Assembly (NCBI GenBank): GCA_964431685.1
Contig: CAYSLA010000185.1
Location: 1-6,530 of the forward strand
From: CAYSLA01 sp964431685
GTDB taxonomy: Bacteria > Armatimonadota > UBA5829
DNA: 6,530 nucleotides
Direction of reading: 5' to 3'
Shown here: positions 1 to 6,514 of the stretch, in pieces
How positions within the stretch are numbered: the stretch's first letter is position 1
Layout of the letters: every line of letters starts with the position of its first letter
Translations under genes and position numbers: made by a program
The notes under the pieces: model-generated
The model's input: only the letters and a program-made list of their open reading frames with translations
Told to the model about the DNA's origin: nothing
Databases searched by the model: none

Positions 1-846
1 TCACAGACTCTGCTGATAGCTCAGGAACAGGAACACCGGAATAGTCCAGTATGGACTCATCTTGCCCGTGGACTGCGCTCCGACGACCGGGCCAGCCTTA
101 CCGTTGTAGCCGGCTAGCAGCGTGTGTCTGCCGTGTCTGCCACCGGGTCTCCAGGCAATAGCCTCGCTAATCTGGTAGCCGTCGTATTCAACGGCGAGGT
201 TGAGGCTTTCGGACAAAGGCGTCGAAAGCCCGGCAAATACGTTATTGCAGAATCGTCCCCGTCCTGCGCCGATGCTGCCATAGACAGTCCGGGTCTGAAT
301 GTTGAACGACTTTGTTGCCACCAGATAGTAGCTGACCTGGGTGTTGGCAACAGTGCGGAAGTCCTGCCATTCCTTGTTAAAAAGGTCCTGCAGACCAACT
401 GCAAGGGCAGGGCGGTCAGGTGTTTCCTCAAGAATCTGCACCTGAGCGTTGACCGCTTTACTGTCGTGCTTTATCCAACTGCTTACCGCCATTGCGGAAA
501 GGTATGCCCTGGGCCAGCGGCCAAAGCCCGCTCCGATAAACCCGCTGCCGTTCTCCCAACGGTCGGGGCCGCCCCCGTCTATGTACTCTCCGGCGTACAC
601 CCCAAAATTGATGTAGTCGGAGCCGGGAGTGTAGGCCACGGGGACATTGATCTGTATGGCTCCAAGGCCGTCCGCAGTGCCGTCGGGAGTCAGCGCCGAC
701 CCGCATCCCGGAAGCGGAGCGATGTTTACGAACTGCACGGATGGAGGCAGGGAACTCTTTGCATTGGAGCACGTACAACACAGCGCCGAGACAGTCAGCG
801 CGGCTGTAGTAGAAATCAGGCGCCACAGGACCAAGCGAGACATCAT
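1..846 (-). CDS. Putative outer-membrane beta-barrel protein (YjbH/GfcD-like character)
   Basis: This is a complete 281-residue exported protein of uncertain family. Residues 1-29 look like a Sec signal peptide: Arg4 and Arg9, a hydrophobic core LISTTAALTVSAL, then a possible signal peptidase I site after S-N-A29. Cysteines at 23, 24 and 26 do not form a canonical lipobox. The mature part is rich in Gly, Tyr and alternating hydrophobic residues, as in beta-barrel strands: about 64-88, 101-124, 146-155, 169-197, 201-234, 241-249 and 266-277. The stretch AVEYDG (218-223) followed by a short strand resembles motifs I associate with YjbH/GfcD-type barrels, but E. coli YjbH is about 700 residues, so this would be a shorter relative. 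The last residue is Leu, not the usual aromatic. The start at 846 is chosen because AAGGAG (856-861) lies 9 nt upstream; a second ATG follows directly. It is divergent from the dehydratase gene. The barrel call is moderately sure, the family call weak. Confidence 0.68.
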   Translation of the reverse strand: MMSRLVLWRLISTTAALTVSALCCTCSNAKSSLPPSVQFVNIAPLPGCGSALTPDGTADGLGAIQINVPVAYTPGSDYINFGVYAGEYIDGGGPDRWENGSGFIGAGFGRWPRAYLSAMAVSSWIKHDSKAVNAQVQILEETPDRPALAVGLQDLFNKEWQDFRTVANTQVSYYLVATKSFNIQTRTVYGSIGAGRGRFCNNVFAGLSTPLSESLNLAVEYDGYQISEAIAWRPGGRHGRHTLLAGYNGKAGPVVGAQSTGKMSPYWTIPVFLFLSYQQSL

Positions 847-879
847 CCTAGGGTTCTCCTTTTCCCGACAAGTCCGGCT

Positions 880-910
880 ATTGTATCACGACCTGCGTGT
901 AGTTGGGCAA
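880..910 (-). promoter_or_regulatory. Candidate sigma70-type promoter for the leftward barrel gene
   Basis: On the minus strand a TACAAT -10 box (880-885) is preceded by TGA, giving an extended -10 (TGnTACAAT). A weak TTGCCC -35 element (905-910) lies 19 bp upstream, slightly too far. Transcription would start near 873, leaving a leader of about 27 nt that includes the AAGGAG ribosome site at 856-861. Position and the extended -10 support it; the poor -35 leaves doubt. Confidence 0.45.
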
Positions 911-1074
911 GTTCTGTGCCAATTGGAGACTTCCCCGGGCAAGATGAGCCCGCGGTCTGCGTCTAGTTAGATGGGTGTTTAGTCACCGGGGAATCCGGCT
1001 GCTGATCGGTGCCGAAGAACAGCCAATATGCGCGCAATACTGCGGGCAGAGGACTCCCATCGGTGTCGCTACGG
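911..1074. other. Intergenic stretch between the divergent promoters, no gene seen
   Basis: No open reading frame with a plausible ribosome site and no RNA gene is visible here. It holds a small GC hairpin (CGGGC 936-940 with GCCCG 948-952) and an imperfect direct repeat, ATCGGTGCCG at 1005-1014 and ATCGGTGTCG at 1059-1068, 54 bp apart and just upstream of the rightward promoter. A plus-strand reading frame that runs through the first part is antisense to the barrel gene and looks like its shadow. Confidence 0.5.
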
Positions 1075-1104
1075 TTGACACGTCGGGTTAAGCTGTGCTA
1101 GAAT
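1075..1104 (+). promoter_or_regulatory. Strong sigma70-type promoter for the dehydratase gene
   Basis: A perfect TTGACA -35 box (1075-1080), an 18-bp spacer and a TAGAAT -10 box (1099-1104) with an upstream TGC that makes an extended -10. Transcription should start near 1111, giving a leader of about 87 nt before the ATG at 1198. It is the closest match to the sigma70 consensus in the window's non-coding DNA. Confidence 0.78.
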
Positions 1105-1146
1105 GCATCGTTTATTGTTTTGTTGTCTGGCCGACTGAACCGCAAA

Positions 1147-1168
1147 AAGGCGTGATTCGTCTCGCCTT
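1147..1168 (+). promoter_or_regulatory. Leader hairpin with TTCG loop upstream of the dehydratase
   Basis: Within the predicted 5' leader, AAGGCG (1147-1152) pairs with CGCCTT (1163-1168). After a T-T mismatch, GA (1154-1155) pairs with TC (1160-1161), closing a TTCG tetraloop (1156-1159). The structure ends 13 nt before the GGGAGAG ribosome site (1182-1188). No T-run follows, so it is not an intrinsic terminator. It may stabilise the mRNA or affect translation; that role is inferred. Confidence 0.4.
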
Positions 1169-1197
1169 CGTCGCTGGGTCTGGGAGAGCTTAGATAG

Positions 1198-3153
1198 ATG
1201 TCAAGATTTTCGGACGGCGCACGCGCGCGGCTGTACAGTGGGACTGCGGTGTCGTTGCTGATTTGCGGCGATGTTGCTGCATTATTATTTGCTCTCATCT
1301 TCTCGCTGCAACTACACTTCGACCACTTGGGCCTCACCCAGATATTCTCCAAAAACATCGCCGCTAGACCTGTCAGCACGGCGGTGGCCATGTGTTTGTA
1401 CATCGGCGTGTTTGCCGCTTTCCGTCTGTACCGTTACGCCTGGCGGTTTGCCAGTCTGGAGATGGTATGGGGCGTTGCGTTTGGAAACGCGCTGGGACTT
1501 GCGTTGCTGATAGGCACGCAACGCTTGATAGACGGCGGCACCTTCCCGGCTCCTGTTTTTGCGATATTCTACGCGTTCGGAACCCTCATCGTCGGTGCAG
1601 TGCGCATTCTTCTGAGGCTGAGTAGTCTTGGGCGCAGCTATGGTGGTCTGGCGATTCGGTTGTTAGAGCGAAATCTCAGGCCCAAGAGAGTCGTCATCCT
1701 GGGTAGCGGCTGCACCGGAGCCAGGCTGCTTAACGCGCTGCGGGACGAGATACGGGAACCCTATAACGTGATAGGCTTCCTTGACAACGATGCCGACCGT
1801 GTTGGCCGATACATACGCGACGTGAGGGTTATAGGCAAGCTGGATCGTCTGTACACCATGCTTGCCGAGAAATCGGTCGACGAAGTTCTTTTTGCGCTCC
1901 CTAACGCGGCTGGTATGCAGATCAGAGAGTACATAGTGGCGTGCAGACAGCATCAGATACCTGTCAAGATCATCCCCGCGCTTCAGGATGTGCTCAACGG
2001 AAGGTCGCAAGCGCACCTGGAAGATGTCAGTGTGGAAGACCTGCTTCGAAGGCCTCAAGTCAACATCAAGACCAGCGAGATAGGGGCTTATATCACCGGC
2101 AGGAGAGTTCTGGTCACCGGTGCGGGCGGGTCGATAGGGTCCGAGCTGTGTCGTCAGATCATGCCTCTGAACCCTTCCAAGCTGATTCTCATGGGCCATG
2201 GCGAGAACTCAATCCACGGTATCTATCAGGAACTCAGGCGCAAGTTCCCGGACTATCTGGACAGATTCGTTGTAGTGATCGGGTCCGTGGCGGATGAGAC
2301 TAGAGTGGACCAGGTTTTCCGCGAGAACCTTCCTCAGGTTGTCTTCCATGCTGCGGCCCACAAGCACGTCCCAATAATGGAATCCAACCTCATAGAGGCA
2401 GTGCAGAACAATGTGCTTGGAACCAACTGCGTCCTGGAGGCCTGCGGGCGCTACGGCATAAAGCGCGTTGTTCTCATTTCTTCGGACAAGGCTGTGCATC
2501 CATCTTGCATCATGGGGGCCACGAAGTGGATGGGCGAGGAGCTCCTTCGAGCCGTATCGTACATCTATCCGCAGACTACCTACGTTAGCGTGCGGTTCGG
2601 AAACGTGCTGGGAAGCAGAGGAAGCGTGGTGCCCCTTTTCCAGGAGCAGATACGTCGCGGGGGGCCAGTGACCGTTACCCACCCGGATATGACCCGCTAC
2701 TTTATGCTCATACCCGAAGCGGTCCAGCTTGTGCTTCAAGCAGGAGCGGTGGGATCAAGCGGAGAGCTGTATCTTCTGGATATGGGCGAGCCGGTCAAGA
2801 TATTGGACCTGGCCTACGACATGATTCGGCTGAGCGGCTTTGAGCCCGAGACGGATATTCCGGTTGCGTTTACTGGCATCAGACCCGGCGAGAAGCTTCA
2901 CGAAGAACTTAGCCGCGGTGATGAGGTGATGGAAGCGGTATGTCAGGGACTTTCTGTTGTGCGCAGACAGGGCGAGGTCAAGTCAACTGCATTTGTCGGG
3001 TTGGCGAGACGTTTGCGCGAGGCGGTTGCCAGTGGCGACACAAGACAGATGCAGGACTGTCTTGATGAGGTGATTCCCGGCTTTGGCACAAGGACTCTCT
3101 TGAAGAACACCATGCCGAAGGTCGAAGCCCTCGATCCTACCCCACACGTCTAG
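1198..3153 (+). CDS. Membrane-bound nucleotide-sugar 4,6-dehydratase (CapD/WbpM/PglF type)
   Basis: This 651-residue inner-membrane enzyme most likely converts UDP-GlcNAc to a UDP-4-keto-6-deoxy-HexNAc, the entry to bacillosamine, QuiNAc or FucNAc sugars of surface glycans. The order is the family standard: four hydrophobic helices (about 16-38, 61-78, 88-108, 118-138), a first Rossmann-like domain (VVILGSGCTGARLL, 165-178), then a short-chain dehydrogenase domain starting at VLVTGAGGSIG (304-314). Further family motifs are HAAAHKHVP (384-392), SSDKAV (428-433), MGATK (439-443) and RFGNVLGSRGSV (467-478 region). Met439 replaces the usual SDR tyrosine and Lys443 is kept, as in WbpM and PglF. 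Length fits the family. The start is secure: an in-frame TAG (1195-1197) directly precedes the ATG and GGGAGAG (1182-1188) lies 9 nt upstream. It has its own strong promoter and is followed after 121 bp by the export gene. The exact sugar cannot be told from sequence. Confidence 0.95.
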   Translation: MSRFSDGARARLYSGTAVSLLICGDVAALLFALIFSLQLHFDHLGLTQIFSKNIAARPVSTAVAMCLYIGVFAAFRLYRYAWRFASLEMVWGVAFGNALGLALLIGTQRLIDGGTFPAPVFAIFYAFGTLIVGAVRILLRLSSLGRSYGGLAIRLLERNLRPKRVVILGSGCTGARLLNALRDEIREPYNVIGFLDNDADRVGRYIRDVRVIGKLDRLYTMLAEKSVDEVLFALPNAAGMQIREYIVACRQHQIPVKIIPALQDVLNGRSQAHLEDVSVEDLLRRPQVNIKTSEIGAYITGRRVLVTGAGGSIGSELCRQIMPLNPSKLILMGHGENSIHGIYQELRRKFPDYLDRFVVVIGSVADETRVDQVFRENLPQVVFHAAAHKHVPIMESNLIEAVQNNVLGTNCVLEACGRYGIKRVVLISSDKAVHPSCIMGATKWMGEELLRAVSYIYPQTTYVSVRFGNVLGSRGSVVPLFQEQIRRGGPVTVTHPDMTRYFMLIPEAVQLVLQAGAVGSSGELYLLDMGEPVKILDLAYDMIRLSGFEPETDIPVAFTGIRPGEKLHEELSRGDEVMEAVCQGLSVVRRQGEVKSTAFVGLARRLREAVASGDTRQMQDCLDEVIPGFGTRTLLKNTMPKVEALDPTPHV

Positions 3154-3202
3154 ACAGCCCGGTGACGCCCCACTATCCCTGTAATCGCCCGCACCGGCCG
3201 CG

Positions 3203-3231
3203 TTTGCAGCAGGTTCCTCACAGAGTATAAT
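3203..3231 (+). promoter_or_regulatory. Sigma70-type promoter for the SLBB export gene
   Basis: A perfect TATAAT -10 box (3226-3231) lies 17 bp downstream of TTTGCA (3203-3208), a 4/6 match to the -35 consensus. Transcription would start near 3238, with a leader of about 37 nt. The ATG at 3230 overlaps the -10 box, so it cannot be translated from this promoter, which supports the ATG at 3275 as the real start. Confidence 0.68.
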
Positions 3232-3234
3232 GTT

Positions 3235-3251
3235 TCCGGATCGAGTCCGGA
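3235..3251. promoter_or_regulatory. TCCGGA dyad at the predicted transcription start
   Basis: TCCGGA (3235-3240) and TCCGGA (3246-3251) flank the 5-nt sequence TCGAG. Each half is itself palindromic, so the pair is both an inverted and a direct repeat. It lies 3-20 bp past the -10 box, over the expected start of transcription. It could be a repressor operator, or in RNA a hairpin at the extreme 5' end. The function is unproven. Confidence 0.4.
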
Positions 3252-3274
3252 GTTCTATTGGAGATAGCCGTAGT

Positions 3275-6200
3275 ATGAAGCTCAATGGGTTCCTTGTTTT
3301 TGCTTTCGCGTTTGGTGCAATATCGGGCGCAGCGTTTGCCGCAGACATTCCCGCCTATGGCGTGGCGGGAACAACCGGTGCCGGCCAGCCAACGAAGCCC
3401 GTATACTACATCCCCACGCCGTTTGCGTCCAACCCAGCTCTGGCTATGACCGCGCCAGTGAAAGAGGGGGCAATGCCGGAGACCTCGGAGGCCGAGAAGG
3501 CCCGTGCTCAGGAGACTCAGTTCCACAAGGAGACAGCTGAGATCAGCGCGTTGATGGACAGCTTGCAGAAGCGTCTGTCTGAGTTCAGGCGAATGGCTCA
3601 GTCGCCGTTTGCCGACGATATGGACAGGGCAGAACGCGACATGAAGGCCATTGACGATAGGATTGCTCGGTTGGAGACGCCGCTTGGTTCCGCGCTTGTC
3701 GATTTCCAGAGAGAGGATCTCCAAGACAAGGCGTTTGAGCTGAGGGTATCGCTGGAACTACTGCGGCGAAGATGGGGCGGAACCTACAACGTGTTTGGGA
3801 CGGAGTTCTTCAGCGGGCCGAGACTCGCTGACGACGCAGCCAAGACTGTTCCTCCAGCCAGCTACCGGATCAGGCCGGGAGACGCTCTCAGTGTCGCTTT
3901 CTCGAGCAAGCTTGGGGAGGTGAATGAGTACCATCCCGTGGTGGACGATTCCGGAAAGATATTTGTGCGCGGTGTGGGCAGTGTCACGGCTTCCGGAAAG
4001 ACTACAGGTGAGCTTCGCGCCAGCATCGCCAACCGGATATCCTCTTCGTTCAAGCAACTGGACGTTTCAGTATCAGTGGAGAGAGTAGGCGCTGTTACCG
4101 TGCAGGTGGCGGGCGAGGTAGCGCGGCCGGGTACCTATACCATGTCTGGACTGGCCACCGTACTGAATGCCCTGTACCAGGCGGGGGGGCCTACCGCGTC
4201 GGGTTCGTTCCGCAAGATATCGGTCGTCGGTCAGAACGGTTCGAAACGCGCAGTTGACCTCTATGAACTGCTGGTCAATGGGTCCCGCAAGCAGGACTAT
4301 CCGCTGAGCGATGGGGATATGGTGTTTGTACCCAGCGTCGGTCCGACCATTGTTGTGGAGGGCGAAGTTGTCCGCGCAGCCAGATATGAACCCAATTTCC
4401 CCATCAGTGCAGCTCAAGCACTTGAACTGGCTGGCGGGCCAAAATCCGCCAGCTACACCCAGTATGTCACCGTCGAACGGATCGAAGGCGGCGAGTATAA
4501 GACACTGCTTAGCGTCTCGCTGACCGACGATGGCGGAGCATCGTTCTCTGTCAGGCCCGGAGATGTAATTGCGGTGGCATCCATCAGACCGGAACGCTCC
4601 AGCCAGGTTGAGATAACCGGCCCAGTGCTGGCCCCGGGCGTCTACGGATTTCGAGGGGGCATGCGCGTCAATGACTTGATCGCTTTGGCAAGAGGGTTTG
4701 CCCCCGGCAGAGAGGTCTACGGCCAGAGAGCAGACATACTCAGGATCGAGCCGCTTGAGGGACTGAAGTTGATCACTGTGAACCTGGACGAGGCCCAGAA
4801 GGGCGACTCCGGCCAGAACATTGAACTCCAGAGACTGGATCGTCTCTTTGTCTACGAGCCCGACCAGGTGGCGTTCCGACCCAGGGTGGTGCGGGTGCTG
4901 GGAGCGGTTGCCAGACCCGGTATCTACAGGCGGAACAGCCAGATGACTGTTCGTGACGCAGTTGCCGCAGCCGGAGGCGTGTTGCCCGAGGCGTTCCTGG
5001 AGAGGGCTGACGTAATTCGCAGAAAAGCTGACGACAGCACGGAACTGCTCGCAGTAAACCTGCGCGACGCGCTATCGGGAGATCCGGCCCAGAACCCTGT
5101 CCTGGCTGACCAGGACGAGATTGGGGTGTATACGAACAGTCAGGTTGTGTGGCGAGATTCCTCTGTACGCGTGGAAGGTTCCGTTCAGAGGCCCGGCAAC
5201 TACATGCGCTCTGACAACATGCGGGTCAGCGATCTCATATTTGCCAGCGGAGGGCTAGTGCCTGAATCGGGCAACGCAGCAGAGCTTGCACGGACTGACC
5301 CTTCGGGTTCGACTGAGATAGTCACCATAGAACTGGCTGAAGGCAAACCTGCGCCGGAACAGGATATGCTCCTCAGGGATCGAGACGTGCTCACAATACC
5401 GGCAGTCAATCCGTCGCTGCGCGCTCCGGAAGTTGTGTTTGTCACGGGTGAAGTGGCAAGACCAGGCCCATACACGCTGCGCAGCCGGAATGAGAAGCTT
5501 TCACAGCTGATTGAGCGAGCCGGAGGACTGACGGAGTCAGCCAACATCAACGGACTCCTCTTCGTAAGACCGACTACCAGCTTCGAGAATGACCAGGCGC
5601 GCGAGTCTGTGACTTCCACGTTGAAGACCACCGAAGCCTTCGCAAACAAACAGATGCTCGTACAACTGGCGCAGATGGGACTGCAGATACCCGAGAGACT
5701 GCTGGGACAACTCCAGCCGGCCGACGGCACACAGAGAACAGAGAAGACCATTGACATAAGGGAGATCGAAGACCGGGCCAAGGAGGAGAGCAGCAAGTCC
5801 CAGGATAAGACCGTCGAGAAGCCCTACCGCTCACTGCTCGATGACCCCAAGGCGACCGCCACAGAACCTGTTCCGCCGTCTGCCATGGGCGATCCTGTCA
5901 AGGCAGCCAATGCGAAGAACACTGAGGAGGTCCTGGACATTCGCCGAAAAGTCGAGGACCTCGGCGAGAGCAGCCGGATATCAATAGACCTCAAACGTGC
6001 ACTGGCGGAGACCAAATCAGCGGACAACATCAACCTCAGGAACGGTGACAGACTTTTCATACCCAGGATAAATGGAGTTGTTCAAGTCGTGGGAGCCGTG
6101 CTTCACCCGCACGCATTTGTGGTTGAGCCCGGCAAGAACGCGAACTACTATGTCGAGAGGTCAGGCGGATTCGCGCAGAACGCATCACGGTCCAACGTCA

Positions 6201-6385
6201 TCGTGATTCGGCCCAACGGAGATGCTATTCCCTCGAGAGGTGTCAGGATCATTCAAGCCGACGATACTATAGTGGTGCCAACCACTGGTCTCGTTGATAT
6301 TGCCAAGAAGTGGGAGCAGGTGGGATCGGTCACCAAGGTTATTTCCGATATCTTGAGCAGTGTGTTTGTACTGACAAGGTTCTAG
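3275..6385 (+). CDS. Polysaccharide export protein with Poly_export domain and seven SLBB repeats
   Basis: This 1036-residue Wza-family protein probably forms the periplasmic and outer-membrane conduit for polysaccharide export. Residues 1-22 are a Sec signal peptide cleaved after AFA. Then come a Pro/Thr-rich stretch (23-68), a charged coiled coil (69-135), a Poly_export domain (194-271, beginning YRIRPGDALSV) and seven SLBB units marked by GEVARPG-like motifs at 280, 363, 449, 543, 635, 725 and 940. Unit six is split by a charged insert (766-914), and its closing NLRNGDRLFIP is at 920-930. The C-terminus (about 1006-1036, WEQVGSVTKVISDILSSV) resembles Wza's amphipathic membrane helix. There is no cysteine, hence no lipid anchor. 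Wza is about 380 residues with fewer SLBB units, so this is a greatly extended form. The start at 3275 (not 3230) gives the signal peptide directly and follows GGAG (3260-3263) by 11 nt. It has its own promoter 121 bp after the dehydratase gene. Family call sure; partner proteins unknown. Confidence 0.93.
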   Translation: MKLNGFLVFAFAFGAISGAAFAADIPAYGVAGTTGAGQPTKPVYYIPTPFASNPALAMTAPVKEGAMPETSEAEKARAQETQFHKETAEISALMDSLQKRLSEFRRMAQSPFADDMDRAERDMKAIDDRIARLETPLGSALVDFQREDLQDKAFELRVSLELLRRRWGGTYNVFGTEFFSGPRLADDAAKTVPPASYRIRPGDALSVAFSSKLGEVNEYHPVVDDSGKIFVRGVGSVTASGKTTGELRASIANRISSSFKQLDVSVSVERVGAVTVQVAGEVARPGTYTMSGLATVLNALYQAGGPTASGSFRKISVVGQNGSKRAVDLYELLVNGSRKQDYPLSDGDMVFVPSVGPTIVVEGEVVRAARYEPNFPISAAQALELAGGPKSASYTQYVTVERIEGGEYKTLLSVSLTDDGGASFSVRPGDVIAVASIRPERSSQVEITGPVLAPGVYGFRGGMRVNDLIALARGFAPGREVYGQRADILRIEPLEGLKLITVNLDEAQKGDSGQNIELQRLDRLFVYEPDQVAFRPRVVRVLGAVARPGIYRRNSQMTVRDAVAAAGGVLPEAFLERADVIRRKADDSTELLAVNLRDALSGDPAQNPVLADQDEIGVYTNSQVVWRDSSVRVEGSVQRPGNYMRSDNMRVSDLIFASGGLVPESGNAAELARTDPSGSTEIVTIELAEGKPAPEQDMLLRDRDVLTIPAVNPSLRAPEVVFVTGEVARPGPYTLRSRNEKLSQLIERAGGLTESANINGLLFVRPTTSFENDQARESVTSTLKTTEAFANKQMLVQLAQMGLQIPERLLGQLQPADGTQRTEKTIDIREIEDRAKEESSKSQDKTVEKPYRSLLDDPKATATEPVPPSAMGDPVKAANAKNTEEVLDIRRKVEDLGESSRISIDLKRALAETKSADNINLRNGDRLFIPRINGVVQVVGAVLHPHAFVVEPGKNANYYVERSGGFAQNASRSNVIVIRPNGDAIPSRGVRIIQADDTIVVPTTGLVDIAKKWEQVGSVTKVISDILSSVFVLTRF

Positions 6386-6458
6386 TTTACATCGTTCGCG
6401 GTCTTCCGGCCGTGAGCAGGGGATCAGTAAGAGATCAGTCTCGCTGAGTACTACGTCA
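6386..6458. other. Non-coding downstream of the export gene, no clear terminator
   Basis: No gene is seen. GATCAGT occurs twice (6422-6428, 6433-6439), and a weak 5-bp hairpin (CGCGG 6397-6401 with CCGTG 6410-6414, one G-T pair) is present. Neither is followed by a T-run, so no intrinsic terminator can be called. Confidence 0.4.
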
Positions 6459-6492
6459 TGCCGGTCCTGAATCAAGTTCAGGATATCCGGCA
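6459..6492. repeat. Intergenic palindromic repeat (nested inverted repeat)
   Basis: The inner stem TCCTGAA (6465-6471) pairs with TTCAGGA (6477-6483) around the loop TCAAG. The outer stem TGCCGG (6459-6464) pairs with CCGGCA (6487-6492), with a 3-nt TAT bulge on one side. Total stem is 13 bp. It has the form of REP-like intergenic palindromes and lies 74 bp after the export gene. It might act as a transcript end or mRNA-stabilising hairpin, but no T-run is present. Confidence 0.65.
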
Positions 6493-6514
6493 CCCATCCG
6501 GAGAAGGGATGGGT
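6492..6514. repeat. Hairpin between the two palindrome copies
   Basis: ACCCATCC (6492-6499) pairs perfectly with GGATGGGT (6507-6514) around the loop GGAGAAG. It shares its end bases with the palindromes on either side, so the three hairpins abut with no spacer, as expected of a structured repeat array. Confidence 0.6.

Noticed and set aside
936..952. GC-rich hairpin CGGGC/GCCCG as a terminator or regulatory RNA
   Set aside because: It is only a 5-bp stem, lies between two divergent promoters, has no T-run and no associated transcript signal. Stems this short are expected by chance.
124..966. A 280-codon plus-strand open frame antisense to the barrel gene
   Set aside because: Its translation is rich in Arg, Cys and Pro with no recognisable fold. 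It overlaps almost all of a minus-strand gene that has a signal peptide, ribosome site and promoter. It is a shadow of that gene in GC-rich DNA.
1152..1193. Leader peptide frame of 13 codons (GTG 1152, stop 1191-1193) ending just before the dehydratase start
   Set aside because: The only purine-rich site upstream is 1 nt from the GTG, too close to work, and the GTG lies within the leader hairpin. There is no run of regulatory codons.
3230..3274. Upstream ATG at 3230 as start of the export gene
   Set aside because: It overlaps the TATAAT box and would put 15 polar residues before the signal peptide. The ATG at 3275 has a GGAG site and begins the signal peptide directly.
1198..6385. Simple two-gene operon read only from the first promoter
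   Set aside because: The 121-bp gap contains a perfect -10 box with a fair -35 element, so independent transcription of the export gene is likely. Read-through is still possible because no terminator is visible in the gap.
6397..6414. Intrinsic terminator after the export gene
   Set aside because: The stem is 5 bp with a G-T pair and no T-run follows.
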